Shown here: positions 15,759 to 22,777 of the stretch, in pieces
How positions within the stretch are numbered: the stretch's first letter is position 1
Layout: the number at the start of each line of letters is the position of its first letter
Source of the DNA: a virus
Direction: 5' to 3' (one strand)
IMG/VR virus record: IMGVR_UViG_3300007511_000146
Coordinates: 1 to 24,384 of that record
Length of the DNA: 24,384 nucleotides
Position numbers and translations under genes: made by a program
The notes under the pieces: generated by a model
Told to the model about the DNA's origin: nothing
The model's input: the letters and a program-made list of their open reading frames with translations, nothing else
Databases searched by the model: none

Positions 15759-16743
15759 GAATTTCCTCCAAAAAGGCTAGGTATCGGTTCGCTGTGTTCT
15801 CAATATTGATCAAATCATGCGTCCAATTGAAATTGTGCGCCATTTCCATGTTCTCGACCACTCTTGCCGCAATTGCTTCGTAATCTTCTTCCATTGACGG
15901 CGGTTCGTAGGTATTGTGGACCTTTAGACTGTATTTCTCAGGTGCAATGATCCCAGAGTCGGGATCTTGCACTAATTCACCTGTCCCGCCCGATTCAGAG
16001 CAAAGTACAGGCACAGAATGGCCCAAAGCCTCTACAACAGAGTTTGGACAGTTATCTAGGTATGTCATATGGAAGAAATAGTCGGATGAGCGGAAAAACG
16101 CCTTCATCATGTCATCATCGATCTTTTGACGGATGATATAGACATCTTCATCGTCTGAATAGACTCCGCACCAATTGAAATCACCAACCATGACGAAAGC
16201 AACCTTGTAATCGACCATTTCCTTCAAATGTTCGAAAACGGCAAGGTTATCCTCGGGTCTTTTGTTAGGTCGCCAGCTTGACGCACTAAAAATGACTCTA
16301 TCGTAGTCTGAAAGGTAATCTAGACGCTTTTTCGGCTTCGTATCGATGACTGTACCGTTTGGAATGACTTTCCAGTGCGGCTCTTCCAGGGTGAGCCAAT
16401 GCCTAAAATGCTTGGCAACAAGCTGCTTTGTGAAGTTGGATTGGAAAATATGGGCATCAACGGAATTGTAGGTGCGAATTATATGGTCGTTACCATTTTT
16501 GTGGGTCAAACCTTCGAAATTCACCTGTTCATTGATATAGATGCCGTCCAAACGCTGCACGTAGGGCCTATCGGAACGTAAATCGAAGGAATTCGATATG
16601 AAAATGAGTCCAACATCGAAATCTTCGTAGATATCCCAAATAACCTTATGCCCTTTACGGCTGAACTCGTCTGCGAGTCGTTTTGCAAACTTAGCGGGAC
16701 CAGAATTAGTCTCGGGGTTCACTCCCTGCATTTGAATCTTCAT
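15739..16743 (-). CDS. GT4-like glycosyltransferase, GT-B fold (334 aa)
   Basis: The N-terminal glycine loop is ETNSGPAKFAKRLADEF (residues 11-27). The donor domain shows VIPNGTVID (126-134), IFSASSWRPNKRPEDNL (151-167) and DNCPNSVVEALGHSVPVLCS (230-249) with E238, followed by ESGGTGELV. These are standard GT4 signatures. Similarity to the 316-residue enzyme points to gene duplication within the cassette. The start at 16743 has AGAGG upstream at about eight bases, and the gene begins 38 bases inside the preceding GT2 gene. A longer frame to 16767 adds only MTKERGSI and lacks a ribosome binding site. Acceptor and donor are not identifiable. Confidence 0.87.
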   Translation of the reverse strand: MKIQMQGVNPETNSGPAKFAKRLADEFSRKGHKVIWDIYEDFDVGLIFISNSFDLRSDRPYVQRLDGIYINEQVNFEGLTHKNGNDHIIRTYNSVDAHIFQSNFTKQLVAKHFRHWLTLEEPHWKVIPNGTVIDTKPKKRLDYLSDYDRVIFSASSWRPNKRPEDNLAVFEHLKEMVDYKVAFVMVGDFNWCGVYSDDEDVYIIRQKIDDDMMKAFFRSSDYFFHMTYLDNCPNSVVEALGHSVPVLCSESGGTGELVQDPDSGIIAPEKYSLKVHNTYEPPSMEEDYEAIAARVVENMEMAHNFNWTHDLINIENTANRYLAFLEEIHENYRP

Positions 16744-17515
16744 TATCGAACCTCTTTCCTTGGTCAATGTATAACTTCACCGCTTCAGCAATGAACTTCG
16801 CGGTTTCCACTTGGATTTTCTCCTTCACATGCTCAGAATCCCAATTTTCCATGTTATACATGCAAATCGGAAGCGAGTTGAAGTAGATTTCGTTCTTGTC
16901 CTCAATCATCTTAAGCATTGGCAGCATATATGCCATGTCATAGCTTGAATTCCAAAAGTTTCCGTTCCTGGGATCGATCATCATCTCGTAAGGTATAGCT
17001 GTAAAGCACTTTCTCTTGAAAGTCTTGAGATGCGAAGCGACCCAAGGGTAATCTTCATACGAATTCGCCAAAATCACTTGTGGCGGGTACTCTCGGCAAT
17101 GTCCATACTTCATATGCCACGGAGTCCACGGCGCATAACGCAGAAATTGACCGTATGTGATAGTAGATTGCTTATGCATGCCCAAAATTACATCAGTTGC
17201 GTTAGGCAACAGCCAATCGTCACCGTCAAGCTGTGCAATAATGGTGTCATCACCCTTCAAATGGTTCACAATGACATTGTAAACGTTGTGTAATGGGCCT
17301 TGACGCTCGGAATTCTCAAGGAGAGTGATTCGCGGCTCATTATCTACTAGAACATGTAGTCTTTTTCGGTCTGTATCGTCCCATTCTGAGGCATCCTCTA
17401 CAATATGTGCCAACCAATCGCCATTTTTCTGCGACATGAGACTTTGAATGCATCTTTCAATCAAGAAAAAGCGGCCTCGGAAGGGGATCACGTAGTTTAC
17501 TCTAGATTTGCTCAT
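16706..17515 (-). CDS. GT2-like glycosyltransferase, GT-A fold (269 aa)
   Basis: The start VNYVIPFRGR (residues 6-15) and AQLDGDDWLLPNA (94-106), with D97/D99/D100, give the DxD motif of inverting GT2 enzymes. HIVEDASEWDDT (37-48) resembles the uridine-binding strand. Downstream segments GHCREYP (138-144), WVASHLKTFKR (158-168) and YDMAYMLPMLKM (192-203) recur in the next-upstream gene as CREYP, WWASQLRTYRR and WDLSFMFPMLEM, so the two are tandem paralogues. GAGGTG lies about six bases before the ATG, which overlaps the preceding stop (ATGA). The C-terminus is poorly conserved and overlaps the GT4 gene by 38 bases. Its product probably adds one residue to the same glycan. Confidence 0.87.
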   Translation of the reverse strand: MSKSRVNYVIPFRGRFFLIERCIQSLMSQKNGDWLAHIVEDASEWDDTDRKRLHVLVDNEPRITLLENSERQGPLHNVYNVIVNHLKGDDTIIAQLDGDDWLLPNATDVILGMHKQSTITYGQFLRYAPWTPWHMKYGHCREYPPQVILANSYEDYPWVASHLKTFKRKCFTAIPYEMMIDPRNGNFWNSSYDMAYMLPMLKMIEDKNEIYFNSLPICMYNMENWDSEHVKEKIQVETAKFIAEAVKLYIDQGKRFDNEDSNAGSEPRD

Positions 17516-18270
17516 GATTTCACCTCGTTATAGGGCTTATACTTCGCCTTGGCTCGTATCTCCCAATCGTTACGCCTCTGCTCTCCTTCTTTTGAAATGA
17601 AATCGCAATTAGCATGGATATTATAATACAAAAGAGCTTCTTGGAATACCTTGACGTTCTCCTGCTCACACATTTCAAGCATGGGGAACATGAAGGATAG
17701 ATCCCAAGCGACTTTGTAGTAGTTGCCTTCCTTGTCTTTCATGTCATCTAGCTTGACTTCATCCCAAAGAAAACGCCGATAGGTTCTCAACTGAGAAGCC
17801 CACCAGCCGAACTGTCTAAAGCCCTTCTTTTTCCAGATGAAATCGGGATACTCGCGGCAAACAATATGCTCTCCTGTGGAACGCACGTGCGAACCGTAGG
17901 TAAGCCAAACGTTAGGATCTTCGTAGGCTTGGACAAGCTTCTGAAGAACCCACTTGTGCGTGAGAGCATCGTCCCCATCGACCTCAAGCAGAATATCTTG
18001 AGGATTGTCGCTATCTTCATCGCGTAGCGTCTGCCAACCATCGATCAGATTGAACATGCCGCCCATGTTCTCGGGTTGCTCCTTAAGCATAAACCGATCA
18101 TCCCCACGAATCGCTTTACGGGCGAGTTCATAGGTATCATCGGTTGTCCCGCCATCAACAATGATAATTGCCTTAAAACGATCATGTGTCTGCGACTTGA
18201 TGCTTTTTATACATGCCTTGATATAACGTTCACAATTCCAAGCAGGAATCACGATATGGAATTTGGTCAT
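17512..18270 (-). CDS. GT2-like glycosyltransferase, GT-A fold (252 aa)
   Basis: The protein opens with KFHIVIPAWNCERYIKACI (residues 3-21) and IIIVDGGTTDDT (35-46), classic GT2 first motifs. LLEVDGDDALTH (94-105) carries the DxD. WDLSFMFPMLEM (189-200) is in the acceptor half. It is a paralogue of the gene immediately downstream, with which it shares at least three blocks. GAGG lies eight bases before the ATG, and the ATG directly follows the TAA of the upstream gene. It is the first gene of the sugar-transfer cassette in the direction of transcription. There is no transmembrane segment, so the enzyme should work in the cytoplasm on a soluble or membrane-anchored acceptor. Confidence 0.89.
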   Translation of the reverse strand: MTKFHIVIPAWNCERYIKACIKSIKSQTHDRFKAIIIVDGGTTDDTYELARKAIRGDDRFMLKEQPENMGGMFNLIDGWQTLRDEDSDNPQDILLEVDGDDALTHKWVLQKLVQAYEDPNVWLTYGSHVRSTGEHIVCREYPDFIWKKKGFRQFGWWASQLRTYRRFLWDEVKLDDMKDKEGNYYKVAWDLSFMFPMLEMCEQENVKVFQEALLYYNIHANCDFISKEGEQRRNDWEIRAKAKYKPYNEVKS

Positions 18271-18768
18271 TTAGATAACCTCACCTTTTCGAGTTTGTCT
18301 GGTTCTGATTCTACTTCGGTTTCCCTCAAGCACTAGGCCCTCTACCTCGGAACCCATGCGCTCATAGAGATAGCGTCTATACGCTTTCAACAGTCTAGGG
18401 GCAGAACGCTTGAGCAGGAAGTAGAACAGCCTCCCATCTGCATTAGGAAACTTCTCCTTGAAGTTCTCCAACGTTGTCCAGTATTTTCGATTCATGTAAC
18501 GAATGTTTATGCCCTCAATGAAAGGCCGATCACATTGCTTGTCCGCATGAAGCACAAACACAACAGGGCGCGTGTCCCAAGCCCACGGCTTTAGATACGC
18601 AAACTTGACGAAGGTTCCAACTTCAATGTCGGATTCCTTGCGTCTGAATGTAGTTTCCTTTGGCCCTTTAATATCCTTGGATTGCTTGGTCGGCGTTCTC
18701 TGAATCGGCTTAACCCGTTTCGGCCTCGTTTTCCAATGGACATTTGCCATGCGTTTTATTCGTGCCAT
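18271..18768 (-). CDS. Basic phage protein of unknown function (165 aa)
   Basis: No named family is assigned. The first 45 residues are strongly basic (Arg/Lys, Pro, Thr), consistent with binding nucleic acid. Residues about 50-92 read as a compact beta region: TFVKFAYLKPWAWDTRPVVFVLH, then FIEGINIRYM. I recall this 'F.Y......D..P.v.vl......f.GiN..Y' pattern from uncharacterised proteins of many large phages, but it has no role I can name. The RLLKAYRRYL helix (125-134) is the other distinct feature. The start at 18768 lies one base after the HNH stop, with AAGGAT about ten bases upstream; the longer frame to 18819 would overlap the HNH gene without a ribosome binding site. Confidence 0.8.
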   Translation of the reverse strand: MARIKRMANVHWKTRPKRVKPIQRTPTKQSKDIKGPKETTFRRKESDIEVGTFVKFAYLKPWAWDTRPVVFVLHADKQCDRPFIEGINIRYMNRKYWTTLENFKEKFPNADGRLFYFLLKRSAPRLLKAYRRYLYERMGSEVEGLVLEGNRSRIRTRQTRKGEVI

Positions 18769-18769
18769 A

Positions 18770-19324
18770 TTATAGTAGATCCTTGAGGAAAAGTATATAC
18801 TCTGCTTTCGTTTTTGCATGCTTTTTTAGATTACACTCACAACATACAGGCTCAAGATTCTCTGTCAAGTCCGAACCACCACGACTTAAAGGGATCATAT
18901 GGTCTATCTGCATGATCTCTGAATCATACACGAAGCCAATTTCCTTACCACAGTAAGGACATAAACCTGTTCCCTGTGCGGCGATTTCTTCATGTGTCCA
19001 CACTTCGGTTTCCACTTGCATCTTTATAGCTCTCCGCTTAGTCTTGTGTCTCTTGTGAAGATCGGGATTTCTTTTCTTCCATTCCTTTTGATACGCCTTT
19101 AAGCGTTCCCTATTCTCTAAGTAGTAGTCCCTTCGCTTCTTTGCGATTCTCTCTTTATTTTCATCCTGCCACTTACGCCCTCGTTCTTTATACCTATCCT
19201 TATTCTTTTGATAGTAAGCCTTATTTCGTTCCTTTAGACAAAGGGCGCAGATCTTCCACTTCGTTTTTTCATAACGTGGAAACTGGTCTATAGGCTTATC
19301 CTCTTTGCAGTAATTACAGATCAT
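18770..19324 (-). CDS. Free-standing HNH endonuclease with zinc ribbon (184 aa), putative homing enzyme
   Basis: Residues 3-29 hold a CxxC...CxxC zinc ribbon (C3, C6, C26, C29). A long Lys/Arg/Tyr-rich helical linker (30-105) follows, probably for DNA contact. The nuclease is at 122-169: C122-x2-C125, IDHMIPLSRGGSD with D141/H142, N156, C162/C164-N165 and H169. This is a standard HNH arrangement. The start at 19324 follows AGGGGG by seven bases, and that site lies in the 3' arm of a perfect hairpin (19332-19360). A longer frame to 19363 has no ribosome binding site. The gene lies between a small unknown gene and the basic protein, unrelated in function to either, as expected of a homing insertion. 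Confidence 0.9.
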   Translation of the reverse strand: MICNYCKEDKPIDQFPRYEKTKWKICALCLKERNKAYYQKNKDRYKERGRKWQDENKERIAKKRRDYYLENRERLKAYQKEWKKRNPDLHKRHKTKRRAIKMQVETEVWTHEEIAAQGTGLCPYCGKEIGFVYDSEIMQIDHMIPLSRGGSDLTENLEPVCCECNLKKHAKTKAEYILFLKDLL

Positions 19325-19331
19325 AGAAATA

Positions 19332-19360
19332 CCCCCTAAAGATAAATAGTCTTTAGGGGG
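19332..19360 (-). promoter_or_regulatory. Perfect 10-bp hairpin enclosing the HNH ribosome binding site
   Basis: On the minus strand CCCCCTAAAG and CTTTAGGGGG pair perfectly over ten bases around a nine-base loop. The second arm contains the AGGGGG that should bind ribosomes for the HNH gene starting at 19324. In T4, several genes including homing endonucleases are kept silent on long early transcripts by hairpins that hide the ribosome binding site and are translated only from late messages starting inside. The hairpin is seen; that regulation is inferred. It could also be a weak terminator for the epimerase unit, since TATTTCT follows it. Confidence 0.75.
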
Positions 19361-19384
19361 CATTAAGGGCAGAACTAACTTAGC

Positions 19385-19588
19385 TTAGTGTTCTAAGTTG
19401 ATCCCTGCTTTGTCGAAGTCGGTGAGTAACTTTTCTACGTATGAGTCCCATCGCTCGATGAGCGATTCGTGATCTCCGTTCTCTGATACTTGCTCCAAGT
19501 TGGATGCGATATCGTCCCCCGTTGTTAGAGCCTTCTTGAGTGTTCGTACTGTATCAAAGTTCAATTGGTATTCGGGTTTCTTACTCAT
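19385..19588 (-). CDS. Small acidic protein of unknown function (67 aa)
   Basis: No family is recognised. The chain is acidic, predicted mostly helical, with no cysteine pairs and no membrane segment. A GAGGT lies six to seven bases before the ATG at 19588, which follows the epimerase stop by two bases, so it is probably translated from the same message. It is the last gene before the hairpin that precedes the HNH endonuclease gene. Confidence 0.7.
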   Translation of the reverse strand: MSKKPEYQLNFDTVRTLKKALTTGDDIASNLEQVSENGDHESLIERWDSYVEKLLTDFDKAGINLEH

Positions 19589-19590
19589 AG

Positions 19591-20556
19591 TTATACCTCA
19601 TTCAGATAGTAACTCGCTTGGTTAAGATTCTCTTTGACCCAACGAATTTGCTTCTCTATTCCATCCTTTAACAGAGTCGAAGGCAACCACCATCGTTCAA
19701 GCCGCCAATCTTCGGCAGCTTGTGTGATATTTGCATCACCACGAACTCCTGGGTTACGTAAAACGTTAATCTCCTTTCCTAGTTCTTTCTCAATGATCTT
19801 GATTGTTGCGTCCATCGAAACAACAGAACCGCCGCTGATATTGTACGTGTAACAGTCGGCCTTACGTTCTGCTGCCTTATAGAAGGCTTCGCATACGTCC
19901 TCAACGTAAGTGAATTCCCGCTTCACTCCACCATAGAGATTGAAAGGCTTGTCCATAAGTCCACTCATGATAAGTCGGCCAAACGCCATGTCGGGACGCT
20001 GGCGCGGACCATAGACGTTGAACAGTCTAAGGATCGTGTAATGAACTCCATGCCATCGATGATAAAGTCGGATCAAATCCTCGGAAGCATTTTTCGTTAC
20101 TCCATAAGGACTAACAGGCTTGGTTCTTTGGTTCACATCGAAGGGAACCATCGTATCACCATAGACAGAACTTGTCCCTGCGTAGAATAATTCTACTGAG
20201 GGAACTTCCTTCATTGCGTCCAGAAGATTCTGTGTTACGAGAATATTGTCAGAGAGATAGTGTACAAACCTTTCCCCCCAACTAGAGCGTACCCCCGCAC
20301 GTGCCGCAAGGTGGAACACTACATCAACGCTCTTGATTAGCTCCACCAATTCTTCGTGAGGCATGTAGGCCAGATCCTTCTCTATCAATTCAAAGTTATC
20401 ATTGAAGGAAAGATCATACAGGTTCAATCGTTTGAACTGAGGGTCATAATGAGTTGTGAATGAATCCACGCCCACTACGTCCCATCCTTTTTCAATCAAG
20501 TAGTCACAAAGATTAGAACCAATGAAACCCGCTGCCCCTGTTACTAGGGCTTTCAT
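19591..20556 (-). CDS. NAD-dependent nucleotide-sugar 4-epimerase/dehydratase, extended SDR (321 aa)
   Basis: The enzyme converts a nucleotide-sugar, supplying a donor for glycosyltransferases. VTGAAGFIGSN at residues 5-15 is the NAD-binding GxxGxxG (G7, G10, G13). SSVYGD (129-134) and Y151-x3-K155 give the catalytic Ser/Tyr/Lys set. FNVYGPRQRPDMAFGRL (179-195) is the substrate loop. The early 'GVDSFTTHYDPQFKRLNL' and 'HLAARAGVRSSW' segments look most like UDP-glucuronate or UDP-glucose 4-epimerases, but the exact sugar is not certain. Its start follows the upstream 49-residue gene's TAA directly. It lies 1.3 kb upstream of the glycosyltransferase cassette and probably serves it. The length is normal for the family. 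Confidence 0.92.
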   Translation of the reverse strand: MKALVTGAAGFIGSNLCDYLIEKGWDVVGVDSFTTHYDPQFKRLNLYDLSFNDNFELIEKDLAYMPHEELVELIKSVDVVFHLAARAGVRSSWGERFVHYLSDNILVTQNLLDAMKEVPSVELFYAGTSSVYGDTMVPFDVNQRTKPVSPYGVTKNASEDLIRLYHRWHGVHYTILRLFNVYGPRQRPDMAFGRLIMSGLMDKPFNLYGGVKREFTYVEDVCEAFYKAAERKADCYTYNISGGSVVSMDATIKIIEKELGKEINVLRNPGVRGDANITQAAEDWRLERWWLPSTLLKDGIEKQIRWVKENLNQASYYLNEV

Positions 20557-20706
20557 TTAGTTCTCCTCACGCTCCAACACAACTAGAAAATAGTTATGCT
20601 CAAGGGGGTAAATGTCCCACAAGCAGTATCCAATAACACTATTGGAGTATTCTTCAAGTTCCGTCATGGGAACTTTCTTGATAATGTAACGATCTTCTAC
20701 TGGCAT
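20557..20706 (-). CDS. Small protein of unknown function (49 aa)
   Basis: A 49-codon frame (MPVEDRYIIKKVPMTELEEY...) has GAGGAGG five bases before the ATG at 20706, one of the best ribosome binding sites in the window. The ATG overlaps the upstream stop by one base (TAATG), and its own TAA directly precedes the epimerase ATG. The short chain alternates hydrophobic and charged residues and ends EREEN. No family is recognised. Confidence 0.75.
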   Translation of the reverse strand: MPVEDRYIIKKVPMTELEEYSNSVIGYCLWDIYPLEHNYFLVVLEREEN

Positions 20707-20822
20707 TATTCCTCCTCGACAGGTGGGCTACTAGGCTCTACCTGTTTCTTGGGTACGTTTGCTAAAACAGGATTCTTCCCTTGTTCAAAGAATTTTCCTG
20801 GCGTTCCAAAATTGTAACTCAT
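20706..20822 (-). CDS. Very small Pro/Glu-tailed protein (38 aa)
   Basis: The 38-codon frame begins MSYNFGTPGKFFEQG and ends with a Pro/Glu-rich tail (VEPSSPPVEEE). AAGGTG precedes the ATG at 20822 by five to six bases. The start overlaps the upstream TGA (ATGA) and the stop overlaps the next ATG (TAATG). The position and coupling support real coding; the role is unknown. Confidence 0.65.
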   Translation of the reverse strand: MSYNFGTPGKFFEQGKNPVLANVPKKQVEPSSPPVEEE

Positions 20823-21124
20823 GTCATCACCTTGTAGGGTAAGAGTAGATATCGATTCGGTCCAACCTCAAGTAACCAAGTTACGCCCCCTGTAATTCCC
20901 AAGAGAACCCACTCGTTTACTTCTTGTAGGCTTGCCGTGTACACTTCAGGATAACCCACTTCACCTACCGCAAAGCCCTCAATACGAAACATCACGCCCA
21001 TTTGATTCTGGCATTCAATCAGATCATAGACACCAATCACAACAGAACCAGTATCCCCTGATTGAATTCCAACCAAGGGACTTCTATCGGCATTGATCAT
21101 TTCAACGATAGCGGTAGAAGGCAT
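20819..21124 (-). CDS. Small beta-rich protein of unknown function (101 aa)
   Basis: The sequence is glycine- and valine-rich with a repeated turn-strand pattern (SGDTGSVVIGVYD, FRIEGFAVGEVG, GITGGVTWLLEVG), suggesting a small beta-barrel. No catalytic motif or signal peptide is visible. The ATG at 21124 follows the upstream stop by two bases and has no good ribosome binding site, so it may depend on coupling. The family is unrecognised. Confidence 0.7.
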   Translation of the reverse strand: MPSTAIVEMINADRSPLVGIQSGDTGSVVIGVYDLIECQNQMGVMFRIEGFAVGEVGYPEVYTASLQEVNEWVLLGITGGVTWLLEVGPNRYLLLPYKVMT

Positions 21125-21126
21125 GC

Positions 21127-21360
21127 TTACTGTCCAATGTCTAACTTTGCTCTAGGATCATAGTTGATAAGATAGCCCAACTGGTCCGCTAGCTCTTGAT
21201 TCAGGAGCAGCTTGTGGTCGAGCATCTTCTCAATCTCTTTGCATAGCTGAACGACATGCACCACATTACGGCTGTGCTTTTTGCGTCCAGACAATCCTTT
21301 GTGGAAATTCGAAGCCATCTTATGTTCGAAAAACTCACGCATCGCGCTCGGTGTTCTCAT
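21127..21360 (-). CDS. Small helical protein of unknown function (77 aa)
   Basis: The start at 21360 (MRTPSAMREFFEH) is chosen for the AAAGGAG seven bases upstream. A longer frame to 21393 lacks one. The gene begins 26 bases inside the preceding gene. The chain is basic in the first 45 residues, then predicted helical (VVQLCKEIEKMLDHKLLLNQELADQLG). No family is recognised. Confidence 0.75.
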   Translation of the reverse strand: MRTPSAMREFFEHKMASNFHKGLSGRKKHSRNVVHVVQLCKEIEKMLDHKLLLNQELADQLGYLINYDPRAKLDIGQ

Positions 21361-21685
21361 GTAACTTCTCCTTTGTGGCAATCGCATTGGCAACCCATTC
21401 TTGAGTTGTCAAAGTCTCATCAAAATCGATTCGGCTTGAACGAAGCTGTTTCAGGATAGTATCACAACGCGCTTTGTAAGTAGATAGCGATTGAAGCATT
21501 TTTTGAAGTACGATCTGGTGGAGACTATTAGGGCGAAAAACCGTTCTGTTCTCTAGGTGGAACTGTAACCTAGCGATCTGTACGCCAAGTTCCCCGCTCA
21601 AAGCCTCGTAGTGTTCTTCCTGAGAATTCAAAGTCGATTTCAGTTCGCGGAAAAGTTCGGTGTACGAAGTCACTAGTTTGTGCAT
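21335..21685 (-). CDS. Small coiled-coil protein of unknown function (116 aa)
   Basis: The chain is almost entirely helical with heptad-like spacing of Leu and Ile (ELFRELKSTLNSQEEHYEAL and onward). There are no cysteine pairs or membrane segments. GGAGGG lies nine bases before the ATG at 21685. It is the first gene after a 69-base gap, the largest in the right half, and may start a transcription unit. The family is unrecognised. Confidence 0.75.
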   Translation of the reverse strand: MHKLVTSYTELFRELKSTLNSQEEHYEALSGELGVQIARLQFHLENRTVFRPNSLHQIVLQKMLQSLSTYKARCDTILKQLRSSRIDFDETLTTQEWVANAIATKEKLHENTERDA

Positions 21686-21710
21686 ATGAAAAAGCCCTCC
21701 ATTCAGGTTG

Positions 21711-21738
21711 TCTAAACCTAAATAGAGAGCTTCGTCAA
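21711..21738 (-). promoter_or_regulatory. Possible sigma70-like promoter in the 69-base gap
   Basis: On the minus strand TTGACG (plus 21733-21738) matches the -35 consensus at five of six positions. It is followed after 16 bases by TTTAGA (plus 21711-21716), which matches the -10 consensus at only three of six. The location in the one gap of size in the right half favours a promoter, but the -10 is poor. Confidence 0.3.
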
Positions 21739-21754
21739 TTTTATTCAGAATCGA

Positions 21755-21934
21755 TTAGTAGCGTTTCTCCCTAACAATAGCATTCGCCAGAACTAGAAGG
21801 ATAATCGCCACAAAATAACCCCAAATGAGCCAAGGCCATGATACAACGCTCAAGCCAAAGCCCTTAATGAAAGCGGTCCAACCGATAACTGTCCCGCCCA
21901 AGAGCATCACAAAAGAAACCACTAACCGCAGCAT
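21755..21934 (-). CDS. Small two-span membrane protein (59 aa)
   Basis: The 59-residue chain has two hydrophobic segments (about residues 4-23 and 34-53) joined by a short loop with one Lys, and a basic C-terminus (REKRY). AAGGAG lies seven to eight bases before the ATG at 21934, which overlaps the upstream stop (TAATG). It could be a holin-like or envelope-active protein, but no lysis gene is beside it, so the function is open. Confidence 0.8.
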   Translation of the reverse strand: MLRLVVSFVMLLGGTVIGWTAFIKGFGLSVVSWPWLIWGYFVAIILLVLANAIVREKRY

Positions 21935-22101
21935 TAGTATTCTCCTTCATCATCGAAGTTCTTACGCTTCCGATTCATCGGCGTTTCTTCTTCGTCCAAA
22001 GTGATAACGTCTTTACTTCCACATTCAGGGCAGCGATACATAAACTCAAATACCGCGCCACAGTCAACACACTCCAACTGAGTTGTTTCAAAACGTGCCA
22101 T
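21934..22101 (-). CDS. Zinc-ribbon protein (55 aa)
   Basis: The 55-residue product has CVDCG at residues 11-15 and CPECG at 24-28, a four-cysteine zinc ribbon of the kind found in small nucleic-acid-binding proteins. An acidic then basic tail follows (DEEETPMNRKRK). CAGGAG lies about ten bases before the ATG at 22101. Both ends overlap neighbouring genes by one base (TAATG). The partner is unknown. Confidence 0.85.
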   Translation of the reverse strand: MARFETTQLECVDCGAVFEFMYRCPECGSKDVITLDEEETPMNRKRKNFDDEGEY

Positions 22102-22325
22102 TACTTTTCGTTCTCCTGACGAGTAAGGGTATAGGAGAAGTCCTTAAGGAACTCATCCATATTTCTGTAGCTCTTGGTGAGCCTACGATGATCATGGCTG
22201 GTGAAGATAGTCACAAGAATGCTATCGTCCATCAGCTTGGTGAAGTAAGCCTCCGAACCCTTGTCCAGAAAATCGTCATTGAAATGGCAACGCACGAAAT
22301 CGTCAAACACGAAATCCTTGTTCAT
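22101..22325 (-). CDS. Small aromatic-rich protein of unknown function (74 aa)
   Basis: The start at 22325 (MNKDFVFDDF) has GGAGG six bases upstream; the longer frame to 22388 does not. The chain is rich in Phe, Asp and Arg, with no cysteine cluster or membrane span. It follows the upstream stop by one base and ends with a TAATG overlap. The family is unrecognised. Confidence 0.75.
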   Translation of the reverse strand: MNKDFVFDDFVRCHFNDDFLDKGSEAYFTKLMDDSILVTIFTSHDHRRLTKSYRNMDEFLKDFSYTLTRQENEK

Positions 22326-22326
22326 T

Positions 22327-22776
22327 CTAATCCTCCAAAAGTTCGATTCCAGCCTTAGCCAGAAGTCGCGTAAGATAATCCTCATCATTCATGATATCCT
22401 CGGAAAAGTAAAGCGCAAGGAAGTCACGATGCGCGGACTTGAGAAGGACACCCACAGTTTCCAGAATGTCCTTACAGTAAACGTCCCCAATGTCATACGA
22501 TCCGAAAGTATGCGGGGAAGATACCGCACAATGAAAACGCGCATATTCCTTTTCGGGATCTTTCTGCCAGTTCTTAAGAACTCGCCATTCCCAATCGCCG
22601 CCTTCGAAAATCGCCCAAGGCTTTTCAACGTCACGCCGCTTGCTACACAGGATAGGCATTCTTTTCTCCTTCTTTATACGGTAACTTCGTTGCTTTCTGC
22701 AACCCTTAAAGTCTTTCCCCTGTCCAACACCCATTCGAAAATGGCTTCTTTGGTTACTGGCCGACTTCTTAGCCAT
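22327..22776 (-). CDS. Unknown protein with two plausible in-frame starts (149 or 110 aa)
   Basis: From the ATG at 22776 (MAKKSASNQRSHF) the product has a basic 47-residue N-terminus. From the ATG at 22659 (MPILCSKRRDVEKPW) it has only the folded part. Both starts have a good AAGGAG-type site (AAAGGAG seven bases, GAAGGAG six bases upstream). The folded part is Trp/Asp-rich (IFEGGDWEWRVLKNW) with Cys in HCAVSS and YCKDI, and ends in a helix. No family is recognised. I list the longer form because its start is coupled to the upstream stop. Confidence 0.7.
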   Translation of the reverse strand: MAKKSASNQRSHFRMGVGQGKDFKGCRKQRSYRIKKEKRMPILCSKRRDVEKPWAIFEGGDWEWRVLKNWQKDPEKEYARFHCAVSSPHTFGSYDIGDVYCKDILETVGVLLKSAHRDFLALYFSEDIMNDEDYLTRLLAKAGIELLED

Positions 22777-22777
22777 G

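Noticed and set aside
11293-18270. Idea that the glycosyltransferases modify phage DNA as in T4
   Set aside because: No hydroxymethyl-pyrimidine synthesis gene is present in the window and none of the enzymes resembles T4 alpha- or beta-glucosyltransferase as far as I can see. Not excluded, but not supported.
21705-21719. Small inverted repeat AGGTT/AACCT in the 69-base gap
   Set aside because: A five-base stem is common by chance, and it has no U tract.
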